NCBI RefSeq assembly: GCF_023078355.1
Contig: NZ_CP095552.1
Location: 1,302,001 to 1,366,000 of the forward strand
Origin: Gordonia hongkongensis
GTDB taxonomy: Bacteria; Actinomycetota; Actinomycetes; Mycobacteriales; Mycobacteriaceae
Direction: 5' to 3'
DNA length: 64,000 nt
Shown here: one piece after another, positions 33,534 through 42,502 of the stretch
Numbering within the stretch: the first letter of the stretch is position 1
Layout of the letters: every line of letters starts with the position of its first letter
Notes under the pieces: generated by a model
Database searches by the model: none
Told to the model about the DNA's origin: nothing
Seen by the model: only the letters and a program-made list of their open reading frames with translations
Program-made: the position numbers and the translations under genes

Positions 33534-33926
33534 ATGGAGAACGAGGGCGAGTCCGTTCTGCGCGACCCGGTTCGACGTGCCTACGAGGTGTGCCCCGTCG
33601 AGGTGAGCGTCGCCGTGCTCGGCGGTTCCTGGAAGATGACCATCGTCAAGAACCTTCTCGAGGGGCCGTTGCGATACGGCGCCCTCGGGCGGGCAGTCGG
33701 TCCGGTCACGCCACGAGTGCTCACCCGCCAGCTACGTGAACTCGAATGCGACGGCATCGTGCAGCGCACGGCCTATCCCGAAGTCCCTCCGAGAGTTGAG
33801 TATTCGCTCACCGAACAGGGACGGGCGCTGCGCCCCTTCGTCACCGCCCTCAACGAGTGGGGGAAGACCTACGCGACCGAGGTGATCGAACCCAAGGTCG
33901 CGCAGCGGGAGAGTGCGGCGAGCTGA
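33534..33926 (+). CDS. HxlR family transcriptional regulator
   Basis: The 130-residue product has an HxlR winged helix. C-P-V-E-V-S-V-A-V-L-G-G-S-W-K-M-T-I-V-K-N-L-L near residues 20-40 is followed by F/Y-G-A-L-G-R-A-V, T-P-R-V-L-T-R-Q-L-R-E-L-E and Y-S-L-T-E-Q-G-R-A-L. The cysteine in the first motif is the redox-type Cys found in many thiol- or aldehyde-sensing HxlR proteins. An ATG at 33459 would run through the operator, so 33534 is preferred. Confidence 0.85.
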   Translation: MENEGESVLRDPVRRAYEVCPVEVSVAVLGGSWKMTIVKNLLEGPLRYGALGRAVGPVTPRVLTRQLRELECDGIVQRTAYPEVPPRVEYSLTEQGRALRPFVTALNEWGKTYATEVIEPKVAQRESAAS

Positions 33927-34072
33927 GTCGAGGTCGGAGTTGGTCCGAGGAGGTGTCAACACAGCGGACCTCCCGGCGACTGCGGCAACCGCCGCGCCGG
34001 CGACCTCCGAGCCACCGAGTCATTGAGCCCTTCGCTCCACGTCACCGTACGAAGCGTCGGGTCTCAGAAGGA

Positions 34073-34641
34073 ATGACCGCTGGGACGAAAGCCGAATCCG
34101 GGCTACAACCGGCCGATCTGGAGGACGACGATCTCGAGGTCGAGGCGGTTCAAGAGTTGGCCGTTGCGCGCAACCTCGTCGAAACCTGCGGCGTTCGACC
34201 CGGTCTCGGCACCGAGATGGCGACGCGCCTCTCGCTCACCAACTTCGGTTTGCTCGGATTCGCAATGCTCAGCAGTGCGAATGCAAGGGAGGCGCTTTGG
34301 GTCGCCCCGCAGGCGCTACAGATAGGCAACCGGTTCGTCGACATCAGCGTCGACATGAGTCAGTCGGTCGGACATATCGAGTTGCTTTGACGAGACACCC
34401 TGCCCGTCTGAACATGGGCCGCCGAACACTGCATCGACGCCTCGAACAGGAGGGGACAACCTTTCGGGTCCTGACCGAGGAGGTTCGTCATGAGGTCGCG
34501 GTCGACTTACTCGGCGTCCTCGGCGTCCTCGGCCTCACCGTTCAGGAGGCCGCCTCGCGTCTGGGCTACTCGATTGCCGCGGCCTCCAGCCGATCCTTCA
34601 CCCGGTGGACGGGCAACCCTCCCAGTACTTATAGAAGGTGA
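34073..34641 (+). pseudogene. Remnant of an AraC family regulator
   Basis: Between 33927 and 34792 no intact gene is seen. From 34073 one frame encodes an N-terminal AraC-type sensor piece (A-R-N-L-V-E-T-C-G, T-E-M-A-T-R-L-S-L-T-N-F-G-L-L-G-F-A) and stops at 34390. From about 34412 another frame encodes the second half of an AraC helix-turn-helix (G-R-R-T-L-H-R-R-L-E-Q-E-G-T-T-F, then A-A-S-R-L-G-Y-S). About 120 residues of the middle are missing. This is a decayed gene with an internal deletion. Confidence 0.7.
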
Positions 34642-34647
34642 TCCCGA

Positions 34648-34665
34648 AGTGTTCCGCGGAACACT
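34648..34665. repeat. Perfect 18-bp palindrome, copy 1
   Basis: AGTGTTCCGCGGAACACT is its own reverse complement. An identical copy lies at 35398-35415. This copy is intergenic, 128 bp before the DUF222 gene. Confidence 0.75.
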
Positions 34666-34792
34666 CTCGACCTCGGGTTGAGGCTCGAGGAATTGTCGGT
34701 GCCTGGCGATACCTTGTTCCTGTACTTCTCGCTCGGTTCAGGGGGTTGCGTTGGGGTTCAGTGCTTTTCGTTGCGGTGGAGATGCGTCGTCG

Positions 34793-36186
34793 ATGTTCGA
34801 TGGTGCGGATCCTGAGTCGCTGACGGATGAGGTGCTCGAGGCGCGGGTGCTGGGTATGCCGCTCGGATCACGGCTTTGACAGCGGACTTCCTTGAACTGG
34901 TGGCAGAACTGGATGGGCGGGAGTCGTGGCGGGGGCCGGGGATTCATTCGCTGGCGCACTGGTTGTCGTGGAAGGCGGGCATCGCACCGCGAACGGCGCA
35001 TGAGCAGTTGAGGGTCGCCAAGGCGATACGGGAATTGCCGGTGATCCGCACGGCGTTTCGCGAGGGTCGGCTGACGTATTCGAAGGTCCGCGCCCTGACA
35101 CGGGTGGCTACGCCGGAGCGGGAGGCGGAGTTGGTGAATCTGGCGTTGTCGTGCACGGCGAGTCAGTTGGATCGGGCGGTACGGGCGATGGGCCAGGTCG
35201 ACCGCAACTGTGGCGTCGAAGAGGAAAGCCGGCCACCGGTGGAGTCGACGGGCCGGTGGAAGTGGAACGATGACGGGTCGTTGTCGGTGTCGCTGCGGTT
35301 GAGTCCGTTGGATGGGGCGCGGTTTTTGGCCGGGACGGTGCGTGCGGAGTATGAACGCACCCGGACCTGCGATGATCCGGATCTACCGTCGGCTGAGAGT
35401 GTTCCGCGGAACACTGACGCCGGTTCGGCACCTGAGGATTCGGAGGTGGTTCCGTCTCGGCGTCGGGATCTGTGGCGGCAGGTGCCGTCGAATGTTGCGC
35501 CGGCGGTGGTGGCGATGGCCGACATGGTGCATGACGGGATCGCGATGCCCGATCTTGCGCCGGGTGCGGAGATCCTGATTCATGCCGGTGACGGGGTGGA
35601 GTCGGCTCATCTCGATGACGGTCCGGCGTTGTCGGAGGTTGAGGTGGCCGAAGCTCGGTGTGGGGCGTCGACGCGGGAGGTGGTGAGCCGCGGGGTGCCT
35701 GGGCGGCCGGGGAAGTTGGCGTTGTTGGGGGTGGGTCGTCGGAAGCGGGCGCCGAACAAGGCGTTGGTGCGGGCGTTGTTCGTGCGGGATCGGTGTTGTC
35801 AGGTGCCGGGGTGTGGGCGGACGCGTCATCTGCATGCCCATCATGTGGTGTTCTGGTCGGCGGGTGGGCGGACGGATCCGGACAATCTGATCTTGTTGTG
35901 TGGGTCGTGTCATCGGTCGTTGCATCGGGGCGAGTTCGCGATCACCGCGCATGGGTTGCAGCGGTTCAGCTTTCATCGGCCGGACGGGACGGAGATCGAG
36001 GTGGCGCCACCGACTTCGAGGCCGGGCGGGTGGCGACCCGATCAACGGATCGGGGTAGATGCGACGGTGCCGATCGGTGGGGGTCGGATGGATTTGGGTT
36101 ACACCACCGAGGTGCTCTACGCGGTGTGGGAATGGAAGCAGCGCAACGAGACTCGCTCAGCACCAGTCGTCCGAGAGGCGGCGTAG
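34793..36186 (+). pseudogene. DUF222-HNH endonuclease family gene with early frameshift
   Basis: The main part (from 34861) encodes A-R-I-T-A-L-T-A-D-F-L-E-L-V-A-E-L-D, the typical N-terminus of DUF222 proteins. A long DUF222 domain follows and then an HNH domain with C-Q-V-P-G-C, H-L-H-A-H-H and N-L-I-L-L-C-G-S-C-H near residues 310-350. The expected start, M-F-D-G-A-D-P-E-S-L-T-D-E-V-L-E-A-R-V-L-G at 34793, lies in another frame that stops at 34877. A one- or two-base indel near 34854-34862 separates them. A TTG at 34876 could start a 436-residue form. Such proteins are abundant in Gordonia and Rhodococcus and often tied to mobile or repeated DNA; role unknown. Confidence 0.75.
35398..35415. 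repeat. Perfect 18-bp palindrome, copy 2, inside the DUF222 gene
   Basis: This is identical to 34648-34665. It falls in the low-complexity linker of the DUF222-HNH gene, where it encodes S-V-P-R-N-T. Confidence 0.75.
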
Positions 36187-37173
36187 CTATTCGTCGCGCA
36201 GCTCATCGATGTCGGTCCGCGTGATCTCGGTGAGCCGGTCGAGGATTCGGGTGTAGGACGGGGACTGGCGGTGGACGAGGGAGGTGTGGGTCTCGCCGTC
36301 GAACATGTGCAGCTCGGCCGAGCCGCCGGCGGCGTCAAGGGCGGTCGCGTAGCGGCGGGAGTTGGTCGGGTCGACATCGTCGTCGGCCAGTCCGTGGAAC
36401 AAGGTGACCGGTAGCGCCGGATCGAGATTGCGGATGGGGTCGACCGAGTCATAGCGCGCGGGGACCTGTCGTGGTGTGCCACCCAGGACATGGGTGATCA
36501 CCCGGTTGTTGCCGTGGTCGACGGCGTAGCGCATGTCCAGCGGGCCGGAGATGGACACCGCCCGGGATGGAACGAAGGCCGGACGCGAACCCACTTCGTC
36601 ATCGGTGAGGCGATGGCGCGTGCCGCCCCACACGGCCAATTGCGCACCGGCGCTGTGACCGACCACCAGCTCGTCGTCGATTCGCAACTGCGGGTAGGTC
36701 TCGGCCATCGCGGGCACATGGTCGAGTGCTCGGGCCACGTCGTGGAAGGTCGTGGGCCACCCTCCGCCGGTGCCCAGACGTCGGTACTCCACGTTGTAGA
36801 CGGCCAACCCCCGGTCGGCGAGGTCTCTGGCCATCTCGTCGAATTGCTCTGCACCGGCCCGGCTTTCCCAACCGCCACCGTGGATGATCGTCACCAGCGG
36901 CAGCGAGTCGTCGTCGCGGGCGCCCGCAGGCAGGTACAGATCGGCCCAGTTCTCGGCGGGGTCGGCATCGTCGGAATCGAGATACTCGACGCGGACGACG
37001 TCGAAGGATTCGGTCCCCGCGGGGACCGGGGGAGCCGTCGCGGGTCCGTGCGCAGCCGATGGCGTACCGAAAGACGTTGATGGCGTTGACGACTGCTGGT
37101 CCGGCGGAGTCGAGCAACCACCGGCCACGAGCGCGATCACGCTGACAGCCACCGCGACAATCCGACGTCTCAT
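36187..37173 (-). CDS. Lipoprotein alpha/beta hydrolase (esterase/BD-FAE-like)
   Basis: The 328-residue product has a lipoprotein signal (M-R-R-R-I, hydrophobic core, lipobox V-A-G-G-C at ~16-20) and a Ser/Thr/Pro linker. The hydrolase domain carries oxyanion motif H-G-G-G-W (~97), nucleophile G-H-S-A-G (~170), Asp in L-A-D-D-D-V-D (~265) and His in E-T-H-T-S (~298). It is likely membrane-anchored and hydrolyses an ester outside the cytoplasm. It lies 4 bp after the LGFP-type lipoprotein gene, in the same operon. Confidence 0.85.
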   Translation of the reverse strand: MRRRIVAVAVSVIALVAGGCSTPPDQQSSTPSTSFGTPSAAHGPATAPPVPAGTESFDVVRVEYLDSDDADPAENWADLYLPAGARDDDSLPLVTIIHGGGWESRAGAEQFDEMARDLADRGLAVYNVEYRRLGTGGGWPTTFHDVARALDHVPAMAETYPQLRIDDELVVGHSAGAQLAVWGGTRHRLTDDEVGSRPAFVPSRAVSISGPLDMRYAVDHGNNRVITHVLGGTPRQVPARYDSVDPIRNLDPALPVTLFHGLADDDVDPTNSRRYATALDAAGGSAELHMFDGETHTSLVHRQSPSYTRILDRLTEITRTDIDELRDE

Positions 37174-37177
37174 CGCC

Positions 37178-37828
37178 TCACCGCAAACCGGAGGGCACGA
37201 TCTTGCCGTTGACCGTGACGGTCACCTCGCCGGTCTCGGTGTTCTCGGAGATCTCGCCGTGCTCGAAGGTGACCACCTCGAGGTCACCGTCGACCGTCAC
37301 GTCGCTCGTGGGCACACCGAGCGGCCCGGCCGAGCCGTTGGTGCCGAGGAGCAACGGGGTGCCGTCCGGAGCGCGCTCGGTGTTCCAGGCGTCCCGGATC
37401 TTGCCGGAGGTGACGATGTACCCGGGCGTTGCGGGGTCGCTGTCCCTCGCGATGATCACGCCACCGCGGAACTGTTGGTAGACAACGCCACTCTCTCGTG
37501 TCCCCGCGTTGTGATCCCCGGTCAACGGCTTGCCCAGGGCGGCCCGCTGTGCCTCGGTCGCCGACGCGTACTTCGTTGCGATCGGACCGGTGAGGGTCAC
37601 CTCGACATCGTCCTCGCCCATGACCGTCGTCTCGGTGGGCTTCGCGTTTTCCACGACAGGAACGGGGCCCGTCGTGTCGCCGGCCGCTGAGGTCGTCGTC
37701 GAACCCCCGGTCGTCGAGGCTCCGGAGGGTGACTCGTCGGCGTCTGACGTGCCGCAACCGGCGGCGATCAGTGTGATCGCGAACAATCCGGCGACCAACT
37801 CGGAGCGGCGGGATGCCACCAGTTTCAT
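37178..37828 (-). CDS. Lipoprotein with LGFP-like repeats
   Basis: The 216-residue product has a signal with lipobox L-I-A-A-G-C (~16-21), a Ser/Thr/Gly-rich linker, and a C-terminal domain with LGFP-type repeats: A-A-L-G-K-P-L-T-G-D, Y-Q-Q-F-R-G-G-V-I, and L-G-V-P-T-S-D. LGFP repeats occur in secreted proteins of mycolata and are thought to hold the mycolyl-arabinogalactan envelope. ATG 37828 gives a normal lipoprotein signal. It is first gene of a pair with the esterase lipoprotein, suggesting an envelope role for both. Confidence 0.78.
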   Translation of the reverse strand: MKLVASRRSELVAGLFAITLIAAGCGTSDADESPSGASTTGGSTTTSAAGDTTGPVPVVENAKPTETTVMGEDDVEVTLTGPIATKYASATEAQRAALGKPLTGDHNAGTRESGVVYQQFRGGVIIARDSDPATPGYIVTSGKIRDAWNTERAPDGTPLLLGTNGSAGPLGVPTSDVTVDGDLEVVTFEHGEISENTETGEVTVTVNGKIVPSGLR

Positions 37829-37901
37829 GTGATCCTCTCGACCCTCGACTCGTCGGCCTAGGTGTATCACGGACCGCGACCCGTCGCCGAGCGGCTGCGG
37901 T

Positions 37902-38840
37902 TCACCCGTGCCGACGGCGGTACTCGCCCGCGGCACCCGGATGCAGGGGGATGGGTCCGGTGAGGATCAACGACTGCGCGTCGAGGAACTGGCTGCCGAT
38001 CGCCTGGGCGGGCACGAGGTGAGCAGCCTGGTCGAGCAGGACGTCGGCGATGGCCGCGGCGGTCGCATCCGGTACATCCCGACGGGCGAGCAGGAGATTC
38101 GCGATCCCGACGGTGGTGACCGCGGGGTGCCGGCCGTAGATGTCGGCCGGGATGCGTACGGGCTCGTATGCGGGTCCGAACCGCTGTCGTAGGCCCGCGA
38201 CTACGCCACCGAGGTCGAGCAGGACGATCGGCACGCGCAAGTCGGTGAACGCCGGGGTCGGCAGACCGCCCGCCCACATGACGGCGTCGACCTCTCCCGC
38301 GGCAAGGGCGGCGCCAGCGTCGGCCATCGTCTGCTGGACCGGGCGGATGTCGCGGCCGGCATCGAGGCCGGCTGCGGCGAGTACCCGCTCGGAGAGTCCG
38401 GCGGCGCCGGACCCCGGTGCTCCGACACTCACCGACCGCCCGCGCAGGTCGGCGACCGTCGCGATCCCGGACCCGGTGCGGACCGCCACCTGAAAGTAGT
38501 TCTCGTACACGCATCCGAGCGCCGTCAGCTGTGGGCCCGCGCGCTCGATGGCCGTGTCGCTGAGACTGATGGCGAGTTCCGCGGAACCGTCCGCCAGGGC
38601 GTCGAGGTTCTCAGCAGAGCCGCCGGATTGCCGCGGGCGGATCTCCGGCGCGCCGGACCGGTCCGCCGCCGCGGCGAGAAGACCGGCGAACTCCCAGAAG
38701 AACCCGCCGGGCTCTCCCGCCGCGAGGCGGACCGGTGCGCCGCGTTCGGTTCCGCACGCGGTCAGGAGAAGCAGCGCGCCCAGGCCGGTGGCCCCGCGGA
38801 GCATAGTCCGCCGGTCCACCGGCCCGCGCGCGAACGACAT
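37902..38840 (-). CDS. TAXI-family TRAP transporter solute-binding lipoprotein
   Basis: The 312-residue product has a signal with twin arginines (D-R-R-T-M-L-R-G) and lipobox L-T-A-C. A TAXI-type periplasmic-binding domain follows: F-W-E-F-A-G-L, S-G-G-S-A-E-N-L (~73), A-E-L-A-I-S-L-S-D, and G-A-P-G-S-G-A (~145). No TRAP membrane subunits are encoded beside it. Its gene follows an MHS permease by 9 bp and lies downstream of a TctDE-like two-component system. It may act as a ligand sensor for the kinase or feed the permease; both are inference. Confidence 0.82.
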   Translation of the reverse strand: MSFARGPVDRRTMLRGATGLGALLLLTACGTERGAPVRLAAGEPGGFFWEFAGLLAAAADRSGAPEIRPRQSGGSAENLDALADGSAELAISLSDTAIERAGPQLTALGCVYENYFQVAVRTGSGIATVADLRGRSVSVGAPGSGAAGLSERVLAAAGLDAGRDIRPVQQTMADAGAALAAGEVDAVMWAGGLPTPAFTDLRVPIVLLDLGGVVAGLRQRFGPAYEPVRIPADIYGRHPAVTTVGIANLLLARRDVPDATAAAIADVLLDQAAHLVPAQAIGSQFLDAQSLILTGPIPLHPGAAGEYRRRHG

Positions 38841-38849
38841 GATGACACC

Positions 38850-40241
38850 TTAGGCCCGCCGGGCAACGGCCTCTGCGTCGAGGAATGCCCGCCCCTGCTC
38901 GCGATCGAGCGGGGTCTCCGCCTTGTTGCGCAAGACGAAGATGTAGACCATCAGCGACACCGCGATCACGACGGTGACGTAGGCGATGAACCACGGGACA
39001 TGACCGCCGTTCTTCGCGGCCTGGTAGATCAGCGGTGCGGTGCCGCCGAACGCCGAGTTCGCGAGCGCGTAGCCCAGACCCACTCCCAGCGCGCGGACGT
39101 GAGAGGGGAAGAGCTCCGCCTTCACGATCGCGTTGATGGAGGTGTAGCCGGTGAGGATGATGTAGCCGATGGCGAGCAGGGTCAACGACGTTGCCACCGA
39201 GGTTGTTTGGGGCAGGTAGGTGATCAGGACGTAGGTGTACAGGACACCGCCGACGCCGAAGAAGATGAGGACGGGTTTGCGTCCGACCTTGTCGCTGATC
39301 ATTCCGCCGATCGGCTGCAACACCATCAGGAAGATCAAACCGATGAGGTTGATCCAGGTCCCGGTGCGACCGTGGTCCTCGTAGGCGGTCTTGACGATGG
39401 CCGGTGCGTTGACGCTGTAGGTGTAGAAGGCGATGGTGCCGCCGATGGTGACCAGGAAGCAGACCAGCAGGGGTCGCCAGTAGTTCAGGACGAGTTCGCG
39501 GATCGAGCCGGACTCGGAGTCGGCCCCGCTGCGGACGGCCTCCAACTGCTCCGGGGTGAGCGACTCGTCCATGCTGCGGCGCAGCCAGAAGACGACCACG
39601 GCGGCCACGCCGCCGATGAGAAACGCGATGCGCCAACCGAAGTCGGAGATCTGGTCCTTGTCGAGGAAGCCCTGCATCACCAGCAGGGTGAGCTGCGCCA
39701 GTACGTGTCCGCCGATGAGTGTGACGTACTGGAACGACGAGAAGAAGCCGCGACGCTCGCGGGTGGCCGCCTCGGACATGTAGGTGGCCGACGCGCCGTA
39801 CTCACCGCCGGTCGCGAACCCCTGTACCAGTCGACAGAGCACCAGGACGACCGCCGCCCACACGCCGATCGACTCGCGACCCGGTGTCAGCGCGATGACG
39901 AGGGAGCACGCCGCCATCAACGACACGCTGAACGTCAGCGCCGCCCGGCGGCCCCGACGGTCCGCGTACCGACCGAAGAACCAGGAGCCGACCGGCCGCA
40001 TCAGGAAGGTGACGGCGAAGATGGCATACACGTAGACGGTCGAGTTCTTGTCGGCCGAGTCGAAGAACTGGCTCTCGAAGTACGTCGCGAAGACGGTGTA
40101 GACGTAGACGTCGTACCACTCGACGAGGTTGCCGGAGGACCCGCGCAGGGTGTTGAGCACGGCACGACGCGTCGCCGCGGCCGACGACGTCGGCGGTGCG
40201 CTCCGGGCGTTCGCGGGCTGCCGGGTGGGCGAGTCGGTCAT
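38850..40241 (-). CDS. MFS transporter, metabolite:H+ symporter (MHS) family
   Basis: The 463-residue product has 12 membrane helices with the MHS signature: N-L-V-E-W-Y-D-V-Y-V-Y (~37-47), G-R-Y-A-D-R-R-G-R-R (~90, loop 2-3), and G-F-A-T-G-G-E-Y-G-A-S-A (~142). Relatives carry 2-oxoglutarate, citrate, proline-betaine or shikimate with protons; an organic acid is favoured by the two-component and TAXI neighbours. A perfect CRP/GlxR half-site pair lies 62 bp upstream of the ATG, suggesting carbon-source control. Confidence 0.88.
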   Translation of the reverse strand: MTDSPTRQPANARSAPPTSSAAATRRAVLNTLRGSSGNLVEWYDVYVYTVFATYFESQFFDSADKNSTVYVYAIFAVTFLMRPVGSWFFGRYADRRGRRAALTFSVSLMAACSLVIALTPGRESIGVWAAVVLVLCRLVQGFATGGEYGASATYMSEAATRERRGFFSSFQYVTLIGGHVLAQLTLLVMQGFLDKDQISDFGWRIAFLIGGVAAVVVFWLRRSMDESLTPEQLEAVRSGADSESGSIRELVLNYWRPLLVCFLVTIGGTIAFYTYSVNAPAIVKTAYEDHGRTGTWINLIGLIFLMVLQPIGGMISDKVGRKPVLIFFGVGGVLYTYVLITYLPQTTSVATSLTLLAIGYIILTGYTSINAIVKAELFPSHVRALGVGLGYALANSAFGGTAPLIYQAAKNGGHVPWFIAYVTVVIAVSLMVYIFVLRNKAETPLDREQGRAFLDAEAVARRA

Positions 40242-40302
40242 CAGGGTCCTCCAGGTCGTCGAACGTGCACCCGACCCGGTCCGGCGTCGGTGCCCCTAAC
40301 AC

Positions 40303-40318
40303 TGTGAACGCAGTCACA
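40303..40318. promoter_or_regulatory. CRP/GlxR site before the MHS permease
   Basis: TGTGA-ACGCAG-TCACA has both half-sites exact. Its centre lies about 70 bp upstream of the permease start. A weaker CCTAA-N7-TTAGG inverted repeat at 40345-40361 could be a second site, for example for the adjacent response regulator. Confidence 0.65.
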
Positions 40319-40377
40319 GGCGGAACGGAAGCCGATCGCCGTTTCCTAACAGTCCCTTAGGACAGGTCGTCCACGGC

Positions 40378-41799
40378 CTAGTGGAATGGGACGTCGGCCG
40401 CCGGGATCCAGAGGTCCACCCGCAGTCCCGCGGGGCGTCCGGCGGTCACCTCCAGTTCGCCGCCGGCTCCTTCGACAAGGGCCGCGGCGATGGCCAATCC
40501 GAGTCCGGAGCCCGGCCCGCTGCCGGACGACGCGCGGAAGAACCGCTCCGTGATCCGTGGCAAGTCGTCGGCCGTCACGCCCTGTCCGGTGTCGGCGACC
40601 CAGACCCGGATACGCGCTCCCTCGGATCGACAGCCCAGCTCTACGTGGGCACCTTCCCCGGCGTGGTTGACCGCGTTGCTCATCAGGACGTCCATCGCCC
40701 GGATGAGGTCGTCCTCGTCGAGCGCGGCGATCACCGACCCGGGCCGGGGCGGCGAAGTGATCGACGCCGACATCCCCGCGTCGGCGAGCGCGTCCGCCCA
40801 GAAATCGTGGCGCTCGACCAGCACGGCGGCGACGTCGCAGACCCCTGTGGTGGAACCGGCGGGCCGCGACTCGGCGGTGGCGAGGACGAGTAGGTCGTCG
40901 ACGATGCGGTCGAGCCGGTCGATCTCCACGATGGTCTTCTGATGCGATTCCAGCGAGCGGCCGGTCAATCCGAGGCCGAGGGTGTCGAGGCGAAAGCGGA
41001 CCGCTGCCAAGGGATTACGAAGTGCGTGCGCGGTGTCGGCGACCAGGCGGCGTTGGGCGGCGGTGGCGTTCTCGACGTCGTCCGCCATCGCGTCGAAGAT
41101 CCGGGCCAGCTCGCGGACCTCCGGTGGGCCGGTGTGCCGTTGACCGGGCGGCCCACCCGGGGGCGTGTCGTGCGCTGACGGGCCGCTGTCGATGATCGAG
41201 GCGCGCAGCGAGCGCACCCGTGCCGACAACGCCGTGAGTGGGCGAACCGTCCACCGCGACAACGCAACCGCGATCATCGACCCGATCACGAGCATCGCGA
41301 GGGCCCCGGCGGCGATCACTGCCCACGTTCCGACGACATCGCGTTTCGCCGCCGTCGTCGATGCCTCGATGACGACCGCGCCGTCGACCTGGGTGCCCGT
41401 GCCGATCGGCATGGCCACGAGTACCGAGTCGGGCGACCAGGGTGTCAACCCCGACGCGATCCGGGTGCGTTGATTGCGCAGTGCCTCGGAGACGGCCTCG
41501 GCGACCTCGGGTGACCGGGCCGAGAGGCCGGCCGAGGCGCGCGTCGTGCCGGCTCGATCGACCACCAGGACACCTTCGTCGTAGAGGTCGCGGTAGCGCT
41601 CGGCGGCCCGCTGGAGTTCCGTACCCCGCATCTCCGGGTCTCGATCCGCGAGGTCGGTGAAATAGACCGCGGACGCGGTCCGGCTCTCGGTGAACCGTTG
41701 CAGCCGTTCACGACTCGCCGTCGTCGCGAGAGGTACCGCCAGGCCCAGGACCACGATCGCCGAATAGACGACGAGCACGAGCAGTACGCGGCGCCACAT
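40378..41799 (-). CDS. Sensor histidine kinase, TctE-like
   Basis: The 473-residue product has helix 1 (~4-27), an extracytoplasmic sensor domain (~28-155), helix 2 (~157-180) and a HAMP segment. The H-box is V-A-D-T-A-H-A-L-R-N-P (~262-272, His phosphorylated). ATPase boxes are N (M-S-N-A-V-N-H-A), G1 (D-T-G-Q-G-V) and G2 (G-L-G-L-A-I). It lies 3 bp after the response regulator gene. TctE-type kinases sense tricarboxylates; the organic-acid permease and TAXI protein next door fit such a role. Confidence 0.9.
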   Translation of the reverse strand: MWRRVLLVLVVYSAIVVLGLAVPLATTASRERLQRFTESRTASAVYFTDLADRDPEMRGTELQRAAERYRDLYDEGVLVVDRAGTTRASAGLSARSPEVAEAVSEALRNQRTRIASGLTPWSPDSVLVAMPIGTGTQVDGAVVIEASTTAAKRDVVGTWAVIAAGALAMLVIGSMIAVALSRWTVRPLTALSARVRSLRASIIDSGPSAHDTPPGGPPGQRHTGPPEVRELARIFDAMADDVENATAAQRRLVADTAHALRNPLAAVRFRLDTLGLGLTGRSLESHQKTIVEIDRLDRIVDDLLVLATAESRPAGSTTGVCDVAAVLVERHDFWADALADAGMSASITSPPRPGSVIAALDEDDLIRAMDVLMSNAVNHAGEGAHVELGCRSEGARIRVWVADTGQGVTADDLPRITERFFRASSGSGPGSGLGLAIAAALVEGAGGELEVTAGRPAGLRVDLWIPAADVPFH

Positions 41800-41802
41800 C
41801 GT

Positions 41803-42465
41803 TCAGGAACCCCAGCGGTAGCCGTACCCGCGGATCGTCTCGATCACGCCCGGCCTGCCGAGCTTGGCCCGGAGCGCGGTCATGTGGACGTCGAGGCTGC
41901 GCGAGATGGCGACGTAGGCGTCGCCCCAGATCGCGTCCATCAACTGTTCGCGGCTCACCGCCTCCCCCCGGCGGGTGACGAGGTGCGCGAGGAGTTCGAA
42001 CTCCTTGGGAGTGAGGGCGACGTCGGTGCCGGCCACGGTCACCAGTCGCGCGTCGAGATCGACGACGATGTCGCCGGTGGCGATCTGTCGCGCCGCGGGT
42101 GGAGGTGCGTCGGCGGTGCGCCGACGGGCGGCCACCTCCAGGCGGGCCATCAGCTCGCCGAGGCGCGCCGGTTTCACCACATAGTCGTCGGCGCCCCCGC
42201 GCAGCGCACGCACCACCGACCTCTCGTCCTGCCGCGCGGTGAGCACCACGACCGGCATCTCACTCACCGCCCGCAGCCTGCGCAGCACGGTCAGCCCGTC
42301 CTCGTCGGGCAGCCCCAGGTCGAGAAGCGCGAGGTCGAAGTCCCGGTGACCCAGGAGGAGATCGGCGCCGCGGCGCATGCGACGGGGCTCGTGCCCGACC
42401 TCGTTCAGGGCGTCGACGAGTGCGTCACCGACCCCGTCGTCGTCTTCCACCACCGCGATACGCAT
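41803..42465 (-). CDS. OmpR-family response regulator, TctD-like
   Basis: The 220-residue product has a receiver domain with acidic pair E-D-D (residues 7-9), phospho-acceptor Asp in L-L-D-L-G-L-P (~51) and Lys in V-V-K-P-A (~101), then a winged-helix effector (~125-218; T-P-K-E-F-E-L-L, R-G-Y-G-Y-R-W). It is first gene of a set with the kinase, MHS permease and TAXI protein. Likely target: the permease promoter at 40242-40377. Confidence 0.92.
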   Translation of the reverse strand: MRIAVVEDDDGVGDALVDALNEVGHEPRRMRRGADLLLGHRDFDLALLDLGLPDEDGLTVLRRLRAVSEMPVVVLTARQDERSVVRALRGGADDYVVKPARLGELMARLEVAARRRTADAPPPAARQIATGDIVVDLDARLVTVAGTDVALTPKEFELLAHLVTRRGEAVSREQLMDAIWGDAYVAISRSLDVHMTALRAKLGRPGVIETIRGYGYRWGS

Positions 42466-42502
42466 CGTCTCTCACGGTACGACAGGAACCGGAGGCGACC
42501 TC

